IMG/VR virus record: IMGVR_UViG_3300031772_000276
Span: 1 to 24,256 of that record
From: a virus
DNA: 24,256 nt
Direction: 5' to 3' (one strand)
Below the pieces are notes generated by a model. That model was not told the origin of the DNA and searched no databases. It saw only the letters and a list, made by a program, of their open reading frames with translations. Within the stretch, counting starts at the first letter, position 1; each line of letters starts with the position of its first letter. Both the position numbers and the translations under genes were made by a program. Of this stretch, positions 5,406 to 12,761 are shown one piece after another.

Positions 5406-5747
5406 ATGGGCAGACCCGCTGGTTCAAAGAACAAGACGCCGACTCTGGCCCTGCGCGACCTGATCGACCGGGGCAGCGAGTTCAGGCTGACCCGCGATGG
5501 GCGCTCGGGCTTGCAGCAGGTCGTGGACATGATGTACGAGAAGGCGATGGGTGTGACCGTGCAGCAGCCTGATCCAAACGCTCCCGGCGGCCAGCGCATC
5601 TTCTCGATCCCGCCTGACGCTGTCGCGGCCAAGCTGCTATTCGAGCAACGCTTTGGACGGGCGAAGGAGACGGTCGAGATCACAGAGAAGGGCGGGCACA
5701 GGCAGCAGCACCTGATCTGGGTGCCGCAGGTGAAGCTCTCGAAGTGA
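5406..5747 (+). CDS. Putative terminase small subunit
   Basis: This 113-residue protein would recognise phage DNA for packaging. The N-terminus GRPAGSKNKTP is an AT-hook-like, basic segment common to phage DNA-binding and small terminase proteins. It is followed by helical ALRDLIDRGSEFR, QQVVDMMYEKAMG, and a conserved-looking PPDAVAAKLLFEQRFGRAKE segment, with a short C-terminal tail HLIWVPQVKLSK. The assignment rests mostly on position: the stop overlaps the large terminase start as GTGA. GGAGTAGAG just upstream acts as ribosome site. A general DNA-binding protein of the DUF5681 type is the alternative. Confidence 0.6.
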   Translation: MGRPAGSKNKTPTLALRDLIDRGSEFRLTRDGRSGLQQVVDMMYEKAMGVTVQQPDPNAPGGQRIFSIPPDAVAAKLLFEQRFGRAKETVEITEKGGHRQQHLIWVPQVKLSK

Positions 5748-7267
5748 AGCGCCTGAAGGTAGGGGGCAAGATCGTCGCGCAGGTCGAGGACAGCGGCATC
5801 ATCGACGCTCCTCAGCCCGGCGGCCAGCTCTCAGCGTTCACTGCCTTGGAGGACGAGCTGCTGTGTGGCGGCTCTGCCGGAGGGGGCAAGTCGTGGTTCC
5901 TCGTGGTCGATGCGCTCGGGCTTCAGTTCACCGAGGCCCTCGGGCGAGCGTCGTACGAGCACGCAGGCTATCGAGCCGTCCTCTTTCGTAGGGAGAGCAC
6001 GCAGCTCGACCGACTGATCTCCGAGGCCAAGCTGATCTACCCGATGTTCGGCGGCGAGTACGTCGGCGGCAGGCAGGGTGAACCCGGACCATGCTTCGAG
6101 TTCCCTGACTACGGGAGCAAGATATTCTTCTGCCACCTTCAGAACGAGAACGACAAGGAGAATCACCAAGGGCAGGAGTATCAGTACGTCGGCTTCGATG
6201 AGTTGACGCACTTCACGATCACGCAGTACCTGTACCTGTTCTCCCGTCTGCGCTCTGTGATCCCGAAGCTGCCGTGTCGTATGCGCTCCACGACGAACCC
6301 GACGGGCGAGGGACTCTGGTGGGTGCGGAAGCGGTTCATCGACAACTGGACTCCCAACACGCGGCGCTACTTCATGCCGCCCGATGACCCCGAGCGTGAT
6401 CCGCGAGGACGCGCAGTCGCAGGGGGAACGAAGAACGCGATGTCCCGCAGGTTCATCCCGTTCTGGTTGCAGGAGAACAAGAAGCTGTACGACAACGACC
6501 CGATGTACGCCGTACGCATCATGGCGCTCGGCGGGCAGATGGAGAAGGCGCTGCTCGGTGGGGACTGGTATGCGTTCGGCGGCGATATGTTCCCCGGCTT
6601 CGACCGTCACACAGAGCTGATCCAACCCTTCACGATCCCCGACAAGTGGACGCTGATCGGCAGCATCGACCCCGGCTTCAGCTCGCCTTGCTCTTTCGGT
6701 CTGACGGCGTCGGACTTCAAGGACAACTACTACCGGGTCGCGACGTACTATCAGGACCAGACCGCACCCGACAGGCACGCGGAGAACATCGTCAAGTTCG
6801 TCAAGGAGTGCAAGTGGACGCAGGGCAGGATGCCCGGTCGCATTGTCTCCGGGCACGATGCGTTCGCGAAGATGGATCGGTACAGCGTGATCGAGAGCGA
6901 CAAGACGTTCGCCGACTCGTTCATGGCGAAGGGCCTCTTCCTTGAGAAGGCGTACACGGACAGGTTGAACGGCTGGTGGAATTGGAAGCAGCTCATGCCG
7001 AAGCGCTGGTTCGTGTTCAATCAGGGCAACGGTGCGCTCTTGGACGAGATGTCGGCAGCGGTCAGCGATGAGAAGGTGCCCGAGGACTTGAAGGGGCGCG
7101 GCAACGATCCGAGTGTGAAGGACCACGCCCTCGATGAGTGCCGCTACGGACTCATGGCGATTGTCAAGAGCATCGAGCAGAAGCCCATCGAGAAGCCGTG
7201 GGAGGACGTGTATCTCCACGGGGCTGCGCGACGCGAGGAGTCGGGCTGGTCGCCGGGGCGCGGGTAA
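5744..7267 (+). CDS. terL: Terminase large subunit
   Basis: ATP-driven packaging motor and headful/end-cutting nuclease, 507 residues, normal length for the family. Visible motifs are Walker A GGSAGGGKS at 42-50, an FRRESTQL segment after it, Walker B YVGFDE with Asp152 and catalytic Glu153, and a TTNPTGEG coupling-type motif. In the C-terminal RNase H-like nuclease, candidate metal-binding aspartates are Asp309 (IGSIDPGF), Asp372 (SGHDAF) and Asp464 (HALDECRYG). The GTG start overlaps the upstream stop. Domain order and motifs are complete, so the enzyme is probably active. The tRNA cluster follows directly. Confidence 0.93.
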   Translation: MKRLKVGGKIVAQVEDSGIIDAPQPGGQLSAFTALEDELLCGGSAGGGKSWFLVVDALGLQFTEALGRASYEHAGYRAVLFRRESTQLDRLISEAKLIYPMFGGEYVGGRQGEPGPCFEFPDYGSKIFFCHLQNENDKENHQGQEYQYVGFDELTHFTITQYLYLFSRLRSVIPKLPCRMRSTTNPTGEGLWWVRKRFIDNWTPNTRRYFMPPDDPERDPRGRAVAGGTKNAMSRRFIPFWLQENKKLYDNDPMYAVRIMALGGQMEKALLGGDWYAFGGDMFPGFDRHTELIQPFTIPDKWTLIGSIDPGFSSPCSFGLTASDFKDNYYRVATYYQDQTAPDRHAENIVKFVKECKWTQGRMPGRIVSGHDAFAKMDRYSVIESDKTFADSFMAKGLFLEKAYTDRLNGWWNWKQLMPKRWFVFNQGNGALLDEMSAAVSDEKVPEDLKGRGNDPSVKDHALDECRYGLMAIVKSIEQKPIEKPWEDVYLHGAARREESGWSPGRG

Positions 7268-7314
7268 CATCCCGACTGCACAGTAACATTGGCGATGTTA
7301 TATTATAGTTTGAC

Positions 7315-7349
7315 GCACCAAAGTACCCTTCGCAAGGGTAGTTCGGTGC
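7315..7349 (+). other. Long imperfect hairpin upstream of the tRNA cluster
   Basis: An inner 7-bp stem, TACCCTT (7324-7330) with AAGGGTA (7334-7340) and a 3-nt loop, lies inside an outer 5-bp stem, GCACC (7315-7319) with GGTGC (7345-7349). It starts 47 nt after the terminase stop and ends 12 nt before the first tRNA. No T-run follows, so a processing or leader structure is as likely as a terminator. Confidence 0.5.
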
Positions 7350-7361
7350 AGCAAAATGTAT

Positions 7362-7435
7362 AGCGGGGTGGAGCAGTCCGGTAGCTCGCAAGGCTCATAA
7401 CCTTGAGGTCGGTGGTTCAAATCCATCCCCCGCTA
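7362..7435 (+). tRNA. tRNA-Met (CAT), initiator-like
   Basis: Full cloverleaf: acceptor AGCGGGG with CCCCGCT, D-stem GAGC/GCTC, anticodon stem CAAGG/CCTTG with loop CTCATAA (anticodon CAT), T-stem GGTGG/CCATC with loop TTCAAAT, and discriminator A7435. CCA is not encoded. The body (GGGGTGGAGCAG, GGTAGCTCG, GGCTCATAACC, TTCAAATCC) follows bacterial initiator tRNA, including the A11:T24 pair. It departs from the initiator in having an A1:T72 pair instead of a mismatch, and A29:T41 instead of the first of the three G:C pairs. Confidence 0.93.
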
Positions 7436-7436
7436 C

Positions 7437-7509
7437 GCTGGAATAGCTCAGCAGGTAGAGCGGCTGCCTTGTAAGCAGCGGGTCGTGGGTTCGATTCCTA
7501 CTTCCAGCT
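7437..7509 (+). tRNA. tRNA-Thr (TGT)
   Basis: Acceptor GCTGGAA with TTCCAGC, D-stem GCTC/GAGC, anticodon stem GCTGC/GCAGC with loop CTTGTAA (anticodon TGT at 7470-7472), T-stem GTGGG/CCTAC with loop TTCGATT, and discriminator T. CCA is not encoded. It begins one base after the previous tRNA, so the two are surely co-transcribed and separated by processing. Confidence 0.95.
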
Positions 7510-7514
7510 CAGAA

Positions 7515-7543
7515 TGTCGGCACGCTTCGATGATCTGCCGACA
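7515..7543 (+). other. Intergenic hairpin between tRNA-Thr and tRNA-Ala
   Basis: TGTCGGCA (7515-7522) pairs perfectly with TGCCGACA (7536-7543) around a 13-nt loop. The hairpin lies 5 nt after tRNA-Thr and 42 nt before tRNA-Ala. No T-run follows. It may be a processing site or a weak terminator. Confidence 0.5.
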
Positions 7544-7585
7544 CTGTGCGTCAAGCGGTGAATGAATATCATCCACGGCATGAAT

Positions 7586-7658
7586 GGGGATGTAGCTCAG
7601 ATGGGAGAGCGCCTGCCCTGCAAGCAGGATGTCGCGGGTTCGATCCCTGCCATCTCCA
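7586..7658 (+). tRNA. tRNA-Ala (TGC)
   Basis: Acceptor GGGGATG with CATCTCC contains the G3:T70 wobble pair that specifies alanine, and the discriminator is A. The D-stem is GCTC/GAGC, and the anticodon stem is CCTGC/GCAGG. The loop reads CCTGCAA with anticodon TGC at 7619-7621. T-stem GCGGG/CCTGC has loop TTCGATC. Position 33 is C rather than the nearly invariant T. CCA is not encoded. The portal gene starts 28 nt after the tRNA ends. Confidence 0.93.
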
Positions 7659-7686
7659 CAGACGGTTCAACTGAAAGGGAACAGGC

Positions 7687-9786
7687 GTGGCATACACAGT
7701 GAGTGTGCTGGACACGGGTGCTCAGGGCAACCGTGTGATGAAGATGCAGTCGATCTACGAACGGATGCGGCAGCAGTGGAACGTGTTCCGCTCGCAGAGC
7801 TTGAGGGCGTACGAGTACACCATCGGCAATCAGATCGACGACGACATCCGTGACCAGCTCAGGAAGGAGAACCGCCCGGCGCTGGTCTTCAACCTGATGC
7901 AGCCCAAGATCGTGACCATCGCTGGTCTGCTCGAATCCAACAAGATGTATATGCGTGCCGTGCCCATCAACGAGGGCGACGAGCTGCTCGCTGATATGCA
8001 CACGCAGATCGTGTCCGATTGGGGCATGAGAAACTGCAACGGCGTGAAGGAAGTGACCAAGGCCGCCATCGACGCTGCCATCGGGAAGATCGGCTGGCTG
8101 AACAACTACTGGTCAACGAAGGAGAACCCTGAGGGCCTGTGGTACACGGAGAGCTACGATCCGTTCATGGTCCTGTTCGATTCCGACGCACGCAGGCAGG
8201 ATCAACGTGATTGGCGCTACCTGTGCGTCACCGGGTTCTACACTGCCGACGAGATCATCTCCCTCTGGGCAGAGCACCTCGACGAGGAGACGATTGCCAA
8301 GATCAGAGAAGCGGACGAGCGCGTCAGTGGCATCAAGAAGGGTTCGATGCCGACGTCGTGGATCGAGCGGGTATGGTCTGGTGTCAACGACTTCTTCACC
8401 CGTGCATCACTGACGAAGAAGACCAGCAACTACGAGGGCGGGACGATCAACGACTTCGTAGACTCGCGCATGGGCCGCTACCGCGTGATCGAGTTCCACG
8501 ACAGACGGACCAAGGTCCGCACCGTCTACTACAACGCGCAGACCCGAGATACGCAGGAGCTGGCCGAGGGTGCGTCACTGTCGCCCTCAGAGGAGTTGGA
8601 GCAGGGACAGCAGCAGCTCGACGCACTGAATATGCAGACGGGTGGAGGCTGGACCCGGAAGACCATCGTGACGCAGGAGATATGGATCACCGCCTGCGCT
8701 CCGTGGCTCCTGCCGTCTCAGGTGCTCTATGAGCAGCCGTACCCGGTGCAGGGGAAGGGCTTCCAGTTCAAGCCCATCTTCTGCTACGACTTCCATCCCG
8801 ACATCACGAAGATGCAGTCGCTGATCGACGTGCTGATCGACCCGCAGGACTCCTACAATCAGCGGAGGATGACGTTCCTCGAATGGCTGATGGACGCTGT
8901 GAACCCGGACATCTGGGCGCCGCAGAACAGCATCGAGGGGAACGATCTCCCGGTGTGGCAGTCGAAGACTCGGGGGAAGATCAAGTTCTACAAGGGGATC
9001 ATGGGCGAGAAGCCCGAGCGTCAGCATCCCCTTGCAGAGGGCACGGCGCTGAAGACATTCAGCGACGAGGACCGCGACCTCGCCGAGACGCTGACCAACA
9101 TCACGCCCAACACGCAGGGGCAGTCGGAGGCGGGCAAGCAGGAGTCTGGTGTGCTCTTCGCGCAGAAGGTGCAGCGTGCCTTGACCGCGCTCTCGTACTT
9201 CTTCGGCAACGTGCAGGCCGCGATGAAGGAGTCGTTCAAGTACGCGGACGCGAACCTTCAGGTCTTTATGACCATGCCGCGCAAGATCAGGCTGCTCGAC
9301 AAGAGCAATCAGCCGTACTGGATGCAGGTCAATATGCCGACCTTGGAGGGCGTGCAGAACGACATGAGCCAAGGCGAGTTCGACTTCGAGGCCGACACGC
9401 TGACTCTGGGCGAGACTGCCAAGCAGGTGAAGTTCGCCGAGGCGATGGAGTTCGTTCGTACTGTGCCGCCCGAGCTGGTGAAGTGGGACGAGCTGTTCAA
9501 GCTCTGGGATTCTCCTGTCGCTGACATCATGTCGCAGTTCGCTGCTCAGATGATGGGCATCGCTCTCGCTGGTCAGCAGCAGGCACTGAATCAGCAGGCG
9601 ACCGCTGGACAGCTCGCCAACGTGCAGGCGGGCGCGAACGCTGTCTCCTCGCTCGATCAGGCGGCAGGCGCCGGGCCGGACCAGATGCTCGCGAACAAGG
9701 AGCAGCAGGCGCAGGCGGCGATGGCTCAGCAGGGCGGAGGGGCGCAGATGGCGGGACGGAGCACGATACCCAACGGTAGCGCATGA
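7687..9786 (+). CDS. Portal protein, P22-like
   Basis: This 699-residue protein forms the ring through which DNA enters the head and to which the terminase and adaptors bind. The GTG start is supported by AAAGGGAA at 7674-7681. The N-terminal region (QLRKENRPALVFNLMQPKIV then TIAGLLESNK) and the segment NYWSTKENPEGLWYTESYDP followed by FMVLFDSDARRQDQRDWRYL are typical of P22-type portals, as is the central IDPQDSYNQRRMTFLEWLMD. The C-terminus is a Gln/Ala-rich helical tail of about 100 residues, like the barrel of P22 portal. The size is usual for this type. The stop overlaps the next start as ATGA. Confidence 0.87.
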   Translation: MAYTVSVLDTGAQGNRVMKMQSIYERMRQQWNVFRSQSLRAYEYTIGNQIDDDIRDQLRKENRPALVFNLMQPKIVTIAGLLESNKMYMRAVPINEGDELLADMHTQIVSDWGMRNCNGVKEVTKAAIDAAIGKIGWLNNYWSTKENPEGLWYTESYDPFMVLFDSDARRQDQRDWRYLCVTGFYTADEIISLWAEHLDEETIAKIREADERVSGIKKGSMPTSWIERVWSGVNDFFTRASLTKKTSNYEGGTINDFVDSRMGRYRVIEFHDRRTKVRTVYYNAQTRDTQELAEGASLSPSEELEQGQQQLDALNMQTGGGWTRKTIVTQEIWITACAPWLLPSQVLYEQPYPVQGKGFQFKPIFCYDFHPDITKMQSLIDVLIDPQDSYNQRRMTFLEWLMDAVNPDIWAPQNSIEGNDLPVWQSKTRGKIKFYKGIMGEKPERQHPLAEGTALKTFSDEDRDLAETLTNITPNTQGQSEAGKQESGVLFAQKVQRALTALSYFFGNVQAAMKESFKYADANLQVFMTMPRKIRLLDKSNQPYWMQVNMPTLEGVQNDMSQGEFDFEADTLTLGETAKQVKFAEAMEFVRTVPPELVKWDELFKLWDSPVADIMSQFAAQMMGIALAGQQQALNQQATAGQLANVQAGANAVSSLDQAAGAGPDQMLANKEQQAQAAMAQQGGGAQMAGRSTIPNGSA

Positions 9787-10133
9787 GCTGGCTCAAGAGG
9801 CTGAAGCGTGGGGGCTGGATTGGCGTCGATCTCGACGGCACTCTGGCCCACTACGACGGCAACATCTCGATGATCGGCGAGCCGCTGAAGCCCATGATGG
9901 ACCGGGTGCAGGAGTGGCTCAAGGCGGGCCACACGGTCAAGCTGGTGACTGCCAGAGCGGGCAAGAAGGGCCAGAAGGAGCTGATCCACAGGTGGTGCCT
10001 CGACCACGGCCTCCCATCGCTTGAGGTCACTGACCGGAAGGACTTCCAGATGACCGAGCTGTGGGATGATAGAGCGATACAGGTCGAGACGAACACTGGC
10101 CACCCGATGCTCTGGCGTAATCACGCCGTCTGA
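9783..10133 (+). CDS. HAD-superfamily phosphatase
   Basis: This 116-residue hydrolase has all four HAD motifs: GVDLDGTL with nucleophile Asp16 and acid/base Asp18, LVTAR with Thr56, Lys86, and LWDDRA with Asp95/Asp96. The short cap region and size match small phage HAD proteins related to nucleotidases and polynucleotide 3'-phosphatases. The substrate cannot be told from sequence. It sits in an ATGA overlap with the portal gene, so it is made along with structural proteins even though it is probably not part of the virion. Its TGA stop begins the second copy of the repeated promoter element. Confidence 0.85.
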   Translation: MSWLKRLKRGGWIGVDLDGTLAHYDGNISMIGEPLKPMMDRVQEWLKAGHTVKLVTARAGKKGQKELIHRWCLDHGLPSLEVTDRKDFQMTELWDDRAIQVETNTGHPMLWRNHAV

Positions 10134-10170
10134 AAATTGAGGTTGATTTCGAGCAAAAAAAAGCGATCAT
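10131..10170 (+). promoter_or_regulatory. Promoter with repeated upstream element (copy 2)
   Basis: TGAAAATTGAGGTTGA (10131-10146) repeats the sequence at 2146. TTGATT (10143-10148) is a likely -35, and GATCAT (10165-10170) a 16-nt-spaced -10 with four of six consensus bases. An A-tract of eight follows the -35. AAGGAGAG and the ATG at 10208 come next. Confidence 0.5.
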
Positions 10171-10207
10171 GTAGTCACACCCGCTGTACCCACCAAGGAG
10201 AGACTCG

Positions 10208-11011
10208 ATGTATTGCAACTGCAAGGACAAAGAGGTCAGGTTCGATATTGACATCCGTGGCACGGGTGTCGCTGTCGGATCGCTGGCCGATCTGCGTGGC
10301 TCGAACAGAATCGTCGAGCAGTTCGCCGTGCTCGCCAAGGGCTACGGCACCAACGTCATCAACCTCGTCTACCGCAACGGTGGAATGGAGACTGCTGGCA
10401 CGCCGCTCGGAACGTGGACGTACGCGCAGGCTGGCACGACCGCCATCACGCGCATCACGTCGAACCAGCGCACCGGGACTGCGGCGGCTCAGTGGGTGTG
10501 CGATGGCACGCCTGCCGTTGCCTCTCTCACGCAGACCGTGCTGACGAGCGGGCGCATCTACACCTATGAGTTTTGGGCGATGGGCACCACGGGCGGAGAG
10601 GTGCTCGAAGTGTACGAGGGTGCTGGCGCGACTCTCGTTGCGACGCACACCATGTCCACAGCCTATCAGCGGTTCACCGGGACGTTCACTGCGACGGGCA
10701 CATCGTTCAAGATCGCCTCGAAGAACGTCGCCGCGAACATCAACAAGACGATCCGGCTGGACGACGTGGTTCTGATCGACACCGTTCCGTTCTCTGTCGT
10801 GCCGACGACTCTCACGAGTGCGCTCGAAGTCTCGATGGACGGCGTGTACTGGACGAGCGCTCAGGCTGTCTCTCAGGCGAATGACGGGACGGTGCTGTTC
10901 GTGACCGGGAAACCGTGTCAGGTGTTCCGGTGGAACGTCTCCGCTCTCACGCTGAACGCGGGCGCCGACAACACCACGGACTTTGTGCGACTCTCACTAC
11001 TCGGAACATGA
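10208..11011 (+). CDS. Virion protein with carbohydrate-binding (CBM4/9-like) domain
   Basis: This 267-residue protein has three parts. An N-terminal part of about 55 residues ends VINLVYRNGG. A jelly-roll domain follows at about 57-190, showing the CBM4/9 pattern: NGGMET, a central W, AITRITSNQRTGTAAAQ, YTYEFWAMG, YQRFTGTFTATGTSFKI and a final IRLDDVVLID. A C-terminal beta domain has SMDGVYWTSAQAVS and ends VRLSLLGT, a layout common in phage decoration proteins. It is probably on the capsid or fibre surface and may bind glycans. AAGGAGAG precedes the ATG. First gene after promoter copy 2. Confidence 0.65.
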   Translation: MYCNCKDKEVRFDIDIRGTGVAVGSLADLRGSNRIVEQFAVLAKGYGTNVINLVYRNGGMETAGTPLGTWTYAQAGTTAITRITSNQRTGTAAAQWVCDGTPAVASLTQTVLTSGRIYTYEFWAMGTTGGEVLEVYEGAGATLVATHTMSTAYQRFTGTFTATGTSFKIASKNVAANINKTIRLDDVVLIDTVPFSVVPTTLTSALEVSMDGVYWTSAQAVSQANDGTVLFVTGKPCQVFRWNVSALTLNAGADNTTDFVRLSLLGT

Positions 11012-11014
11012 CCC

Positions 11015-11398
11015 ATGCCCTTCCCACTGAAGAACGACGAACCGACTGCCAAGCCCGGCTTTCCGACGCAGTCTCCTGCGGGCAACGCGCCCGCCTTGCC
11101 CATTGGGGGCGCACCCTCGCCGAGCATCACGACCGAGATGGGGCAGCCGATGGGCGGATTGCCGATGCCGGGCACGCCTGCGGGCGCTGCTGGTGCTGCC
11201 GATCCCGTCGAGCTGGTGACGCAGATTCAGACGCTGCTCGATCAGCTTGCTGAGATGGTCGGTGGGCCGCCCGAGGAAGAGGTAGAGATGGAGCCGCAGT
11301 CCGACGAGGAGGTCATGGCCGGACTGAAGCCGAGTCCGAAGAAGCCGCCCGTTGAGGCCGCGTCCAAGGAGGAGGAGCCGCTTGGAAAACCGTTCTGA
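11015..11398 (+). CDS. Pro/Gly-rich hypothetical protein, 127 aa
   Basis: The protein is largely disordered: the N-terminal half is rich in Pro, Gly and Ala (GAPSPSITTEMGQPMGGLPM, then PGTPAGAAGAAD). A short helix, PVELVTQIQTLLDQLAEMVG, follows, and then a very acidic stretch (PPEEEVEMEPQSDEEVM) and a charged tail. This composition resembles small scaffold-like or linker proteins found near portals, but the scaffold candidate is elsewhere (16671). The family is not recognised. The end overlaps the next gene by 17 nt. Confidence 0.6.
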   Translation: MPFPLKNDEPTAKPGFPTQSPAGNAPALPIGGAPSPSITTEMGQPMGGLPMPGTPAGAAGAADPVELVTQIQTLLDQLAEMVGGPPEEEVEMEPQSDEEVMAGLKPSPKKPPVEAASKEEEPLGKPF

Positions 11399-11561
11399 GC
11401 TGAGCGAGGAAGTGGTCGTAGCGCCGAGCGGACTGTTCTTCAACGATGTCCAGCACGGCATGGTGAGAGTGTACGGTGTAGGTGGAGACGAGAAGGTTCA
11501 GTTCTGGCTTGACGAGCCGCCTTCCGAGTATGACGGTCACGAATTGAGGGCGTACGAATGA
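11382..11561 (+). CDS. Small hypothetical protein, 59 aa, TTG start
   Basis: The TTG at 11382 is chosen because the strong ribosome site AAGGAGGAGGAG (11366-11377) lies just upstream. The longer in-frame ATG at 11352 would lie upstream of that site and adds only a run of Arg/Pro. The product starts with ENRSELSEEVVVAPSGLFFN and continues with strands GMVRVYGVGG and EKVQFWLDEPP, a small beta-rich domain. It overlaps both neighbours: 17 nt upstream and ATGA downstream. The family is not recognised. Confidence 0.6.
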   Translation: MENRSELSEEVVVAPSGLFFNDVQHGMVRVYGVGGDEKVQFWLDEPPSEYDGHELRAYE

Positions 11562-11815
11562 AGAACGACAAGATTCCCGAGGGCGGCAAGGTGAAGGGCA
11601 CGCCCATCAACTACACCGAGATCACGATCAAGGACAAGGACACTCTCGGTGCGTACCTGAAGGCGAAGGCTCGGGTCACGGATCAGGGTGGGACCGGGAA
11701 GGCGGTTATGGACGCGCCGCAGAAGAAGTCCTACTCGGGTTCCGTGTCGCGCTTCGCGAGCAAGAAACTGAAGGGCGAGGAAGTGAATCCTCCCGCCAAG
11801 TCCAAGAAAGGGTAG
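11558..11815 (+). CDS. Basic hypothetical protein, 85 aa
   Basis: A lysine-rich protein with many Gly and Ser, mostly polar: IPEGGKVKGTPINYTEITIK, DKDTLGAYLKAKARVTDQ, then SYSGSVSRFASKKLKG and a PPAKSKKG tail. No membrane segment or known motif is seen. The start is in an ATGA overlap with the upstream gene. In this place, between small structural genes, it could be a minor head protein. No function is claimed. Confidence 0.6.
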   Translation: MKNDKIPEGGKVKGTPINYTEITIKDKDTLGAYLKAKARVTDQGGTGKAVMDAPQKKSYSGSVSRFASKKLKGEEVNPPAKSKKG

Positions 11816-11818
11816 ACC

Positions 11819-12223
11819 GTGGCCAACAACTTCAAGCTGAGCGTCTCCTACTGCAACGCCCTGCTCGACGGAGCAAAGGCAAACTTCAACAGCGGCAAGC
11901 TCCGCATCTACGACGGAACGCAGGCCGTGACTCCTGACACCGCGATTGGTGGTCAGGTCTTGCTCGCCGAGCTGACGATGAACGCTGCCGCCTTTGGTGC
12001 GGCCTCGAACCGCGTCATCACCGCTGCTACGATCACTGGCGCGACCGCTGGCAACAGTGGCACCGCGACATGGTTCCGCATGACAGCGTCCAACGGCACG
12101 ACCGTGCTGGCCGATGGATCGGTGGGGACAGCGGCCTGCGACATCAACTTCAACAGCGTTGCGATCTCGTCTGGTGCCACGGTCAACGTGACCGCGTTCA
12201 CCATCACGCAGCCTGTCCCGTAA
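11819..12223 (+). CDS. Phage structural protein, beta-rich, 134 aa
   Basis: The GTG at 11819 starts a protein of a kind common near phage head genes. It begins with YCNALLDGAKANFNSGKLRI, then YDGTQAVTPDTAIGGQVLLA, a TMNAAAFGAASNRVITAATI segment, ATWFRMTASNGTTVLADGSV and a final NSVAISSGATVNVTAFTITQ. This repeated beta-strand layout, with GxLRIYDGTQ near the front and GATVxVTxFTIT at the end, is typical of small virion proteins of unknown detailed role. It opens the run of beta-rich proteins between portal and scaffold. Confidence 0.65.
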   Translation: MANNFKLSVSYCNALLDGAKANFNSGKLRIYDGTQAVTPDTAIGGQVLLAELTMNAAAFGAASNRVITAATITGATAGNSGTATWFRMTASNGTTVLADGSVGTAACDINFNSVAISSGATVNVTAFTITQPVP

Positions 12224-12232
12224 GAGGATCGA

Positions 12233-12760
12233 ATGAGCAGACAGTTCTGGACAGAGGCGCTCGCGTGGGCGACCGCGAGCGGTACGGCGGTTGCGAACAG
12301 CGTTACCGAAACGATCATGTTCCCCAACGTGACCATCCCGGCAAACTTCTTGCAGGATGGCCGCGTGCTTCACATACAGGCGCAGGGCCAGCACTCGACC
12401 ACGGGCACGCCGACCCTGATCTTCCGGCTGAGGTGGGGAGGGGTATCGGGGACGGTGATCTGTCTCAGCCCGACCTTCACCTGCGGCTCCGGCGTGACCG
12501 CGAACCTGTGGGAGCTTGACCTGCTGTTGCAGGTGCGGGCGAACGGATCGAGCGGCACGGTTGTGGTCATCGGCTCTGCGACGGTGCAGGGCGCGACGGT
12601 CCCCGGCCAGCTCATGTGCGTTGCGGGTGGGGCAACCCCCGCCGCGACCACCGTCGATCTGACCGCCGACGCAGCGCTCGCCATCACCGCAACGTGGGGA
12701 ACGCAATCGGCCAGCAACACCCTGACGGGATGGAATTACGTCATCAGTGCATTGAATTGA
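12233..12760 (+). CDS. Putative virion protein, beta-rich, 175 aa
   Basis: AGAGGATC just upstream of ATG 12233 is the ribosome site. The protein is nearly all beta-strand and Gly/Thr-rich: NVTIPANFLQDGRVLHIQAQ, TGTPTLIFRLRWGGVSGTVI, ELDLLLQVRANGSSGTVVVI, then AALAITATWGTQSASNTLTG and a WNYVISALN end. This resembles jelly-roll proteins of phage capsids or fibres. The final WxTxSxSNTLTGWNY segment is a frequent end in such proteins. The role is inferred from composition and position. Confidence 0.6.
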   Translation: MSRQFWTEALAWATASGTAVANSVTETIMFPNVTIPANFLQDGRVLHIQAQGQHSTTGTPTLIFRLRWGGVSGTVICLSPTFTCGSGVTANLWELDLLLQVRANGSSGTVVVIGSATVQGATVPGQLMCVAGGATPAATTVDLTADAALAITATWGTQSASNTLTGWNYVISALN

Positions 12761-12761
12761 C

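Noticed and set aside
5831-7270. 479-codon open frame on the minus strand
   Set aside because: It is antisense to the large terminase, whose motifs are complete. Composition is typical of a shadow frame.
7278-7315. Promoter in the AT-rich TTATATTATAG stretch before the tRNAs
   Set aside because: TATTAT at 7301 is a fair -10, but no acceptable -35 is found 16-18 nt upstream, and the TTGACG at 7310 has no -10.
8587-9372. 261-codon open frame on the minus strand
   Set aside because: It is antisense to the portal gene; Leu/Arg/His-rich and without motif.
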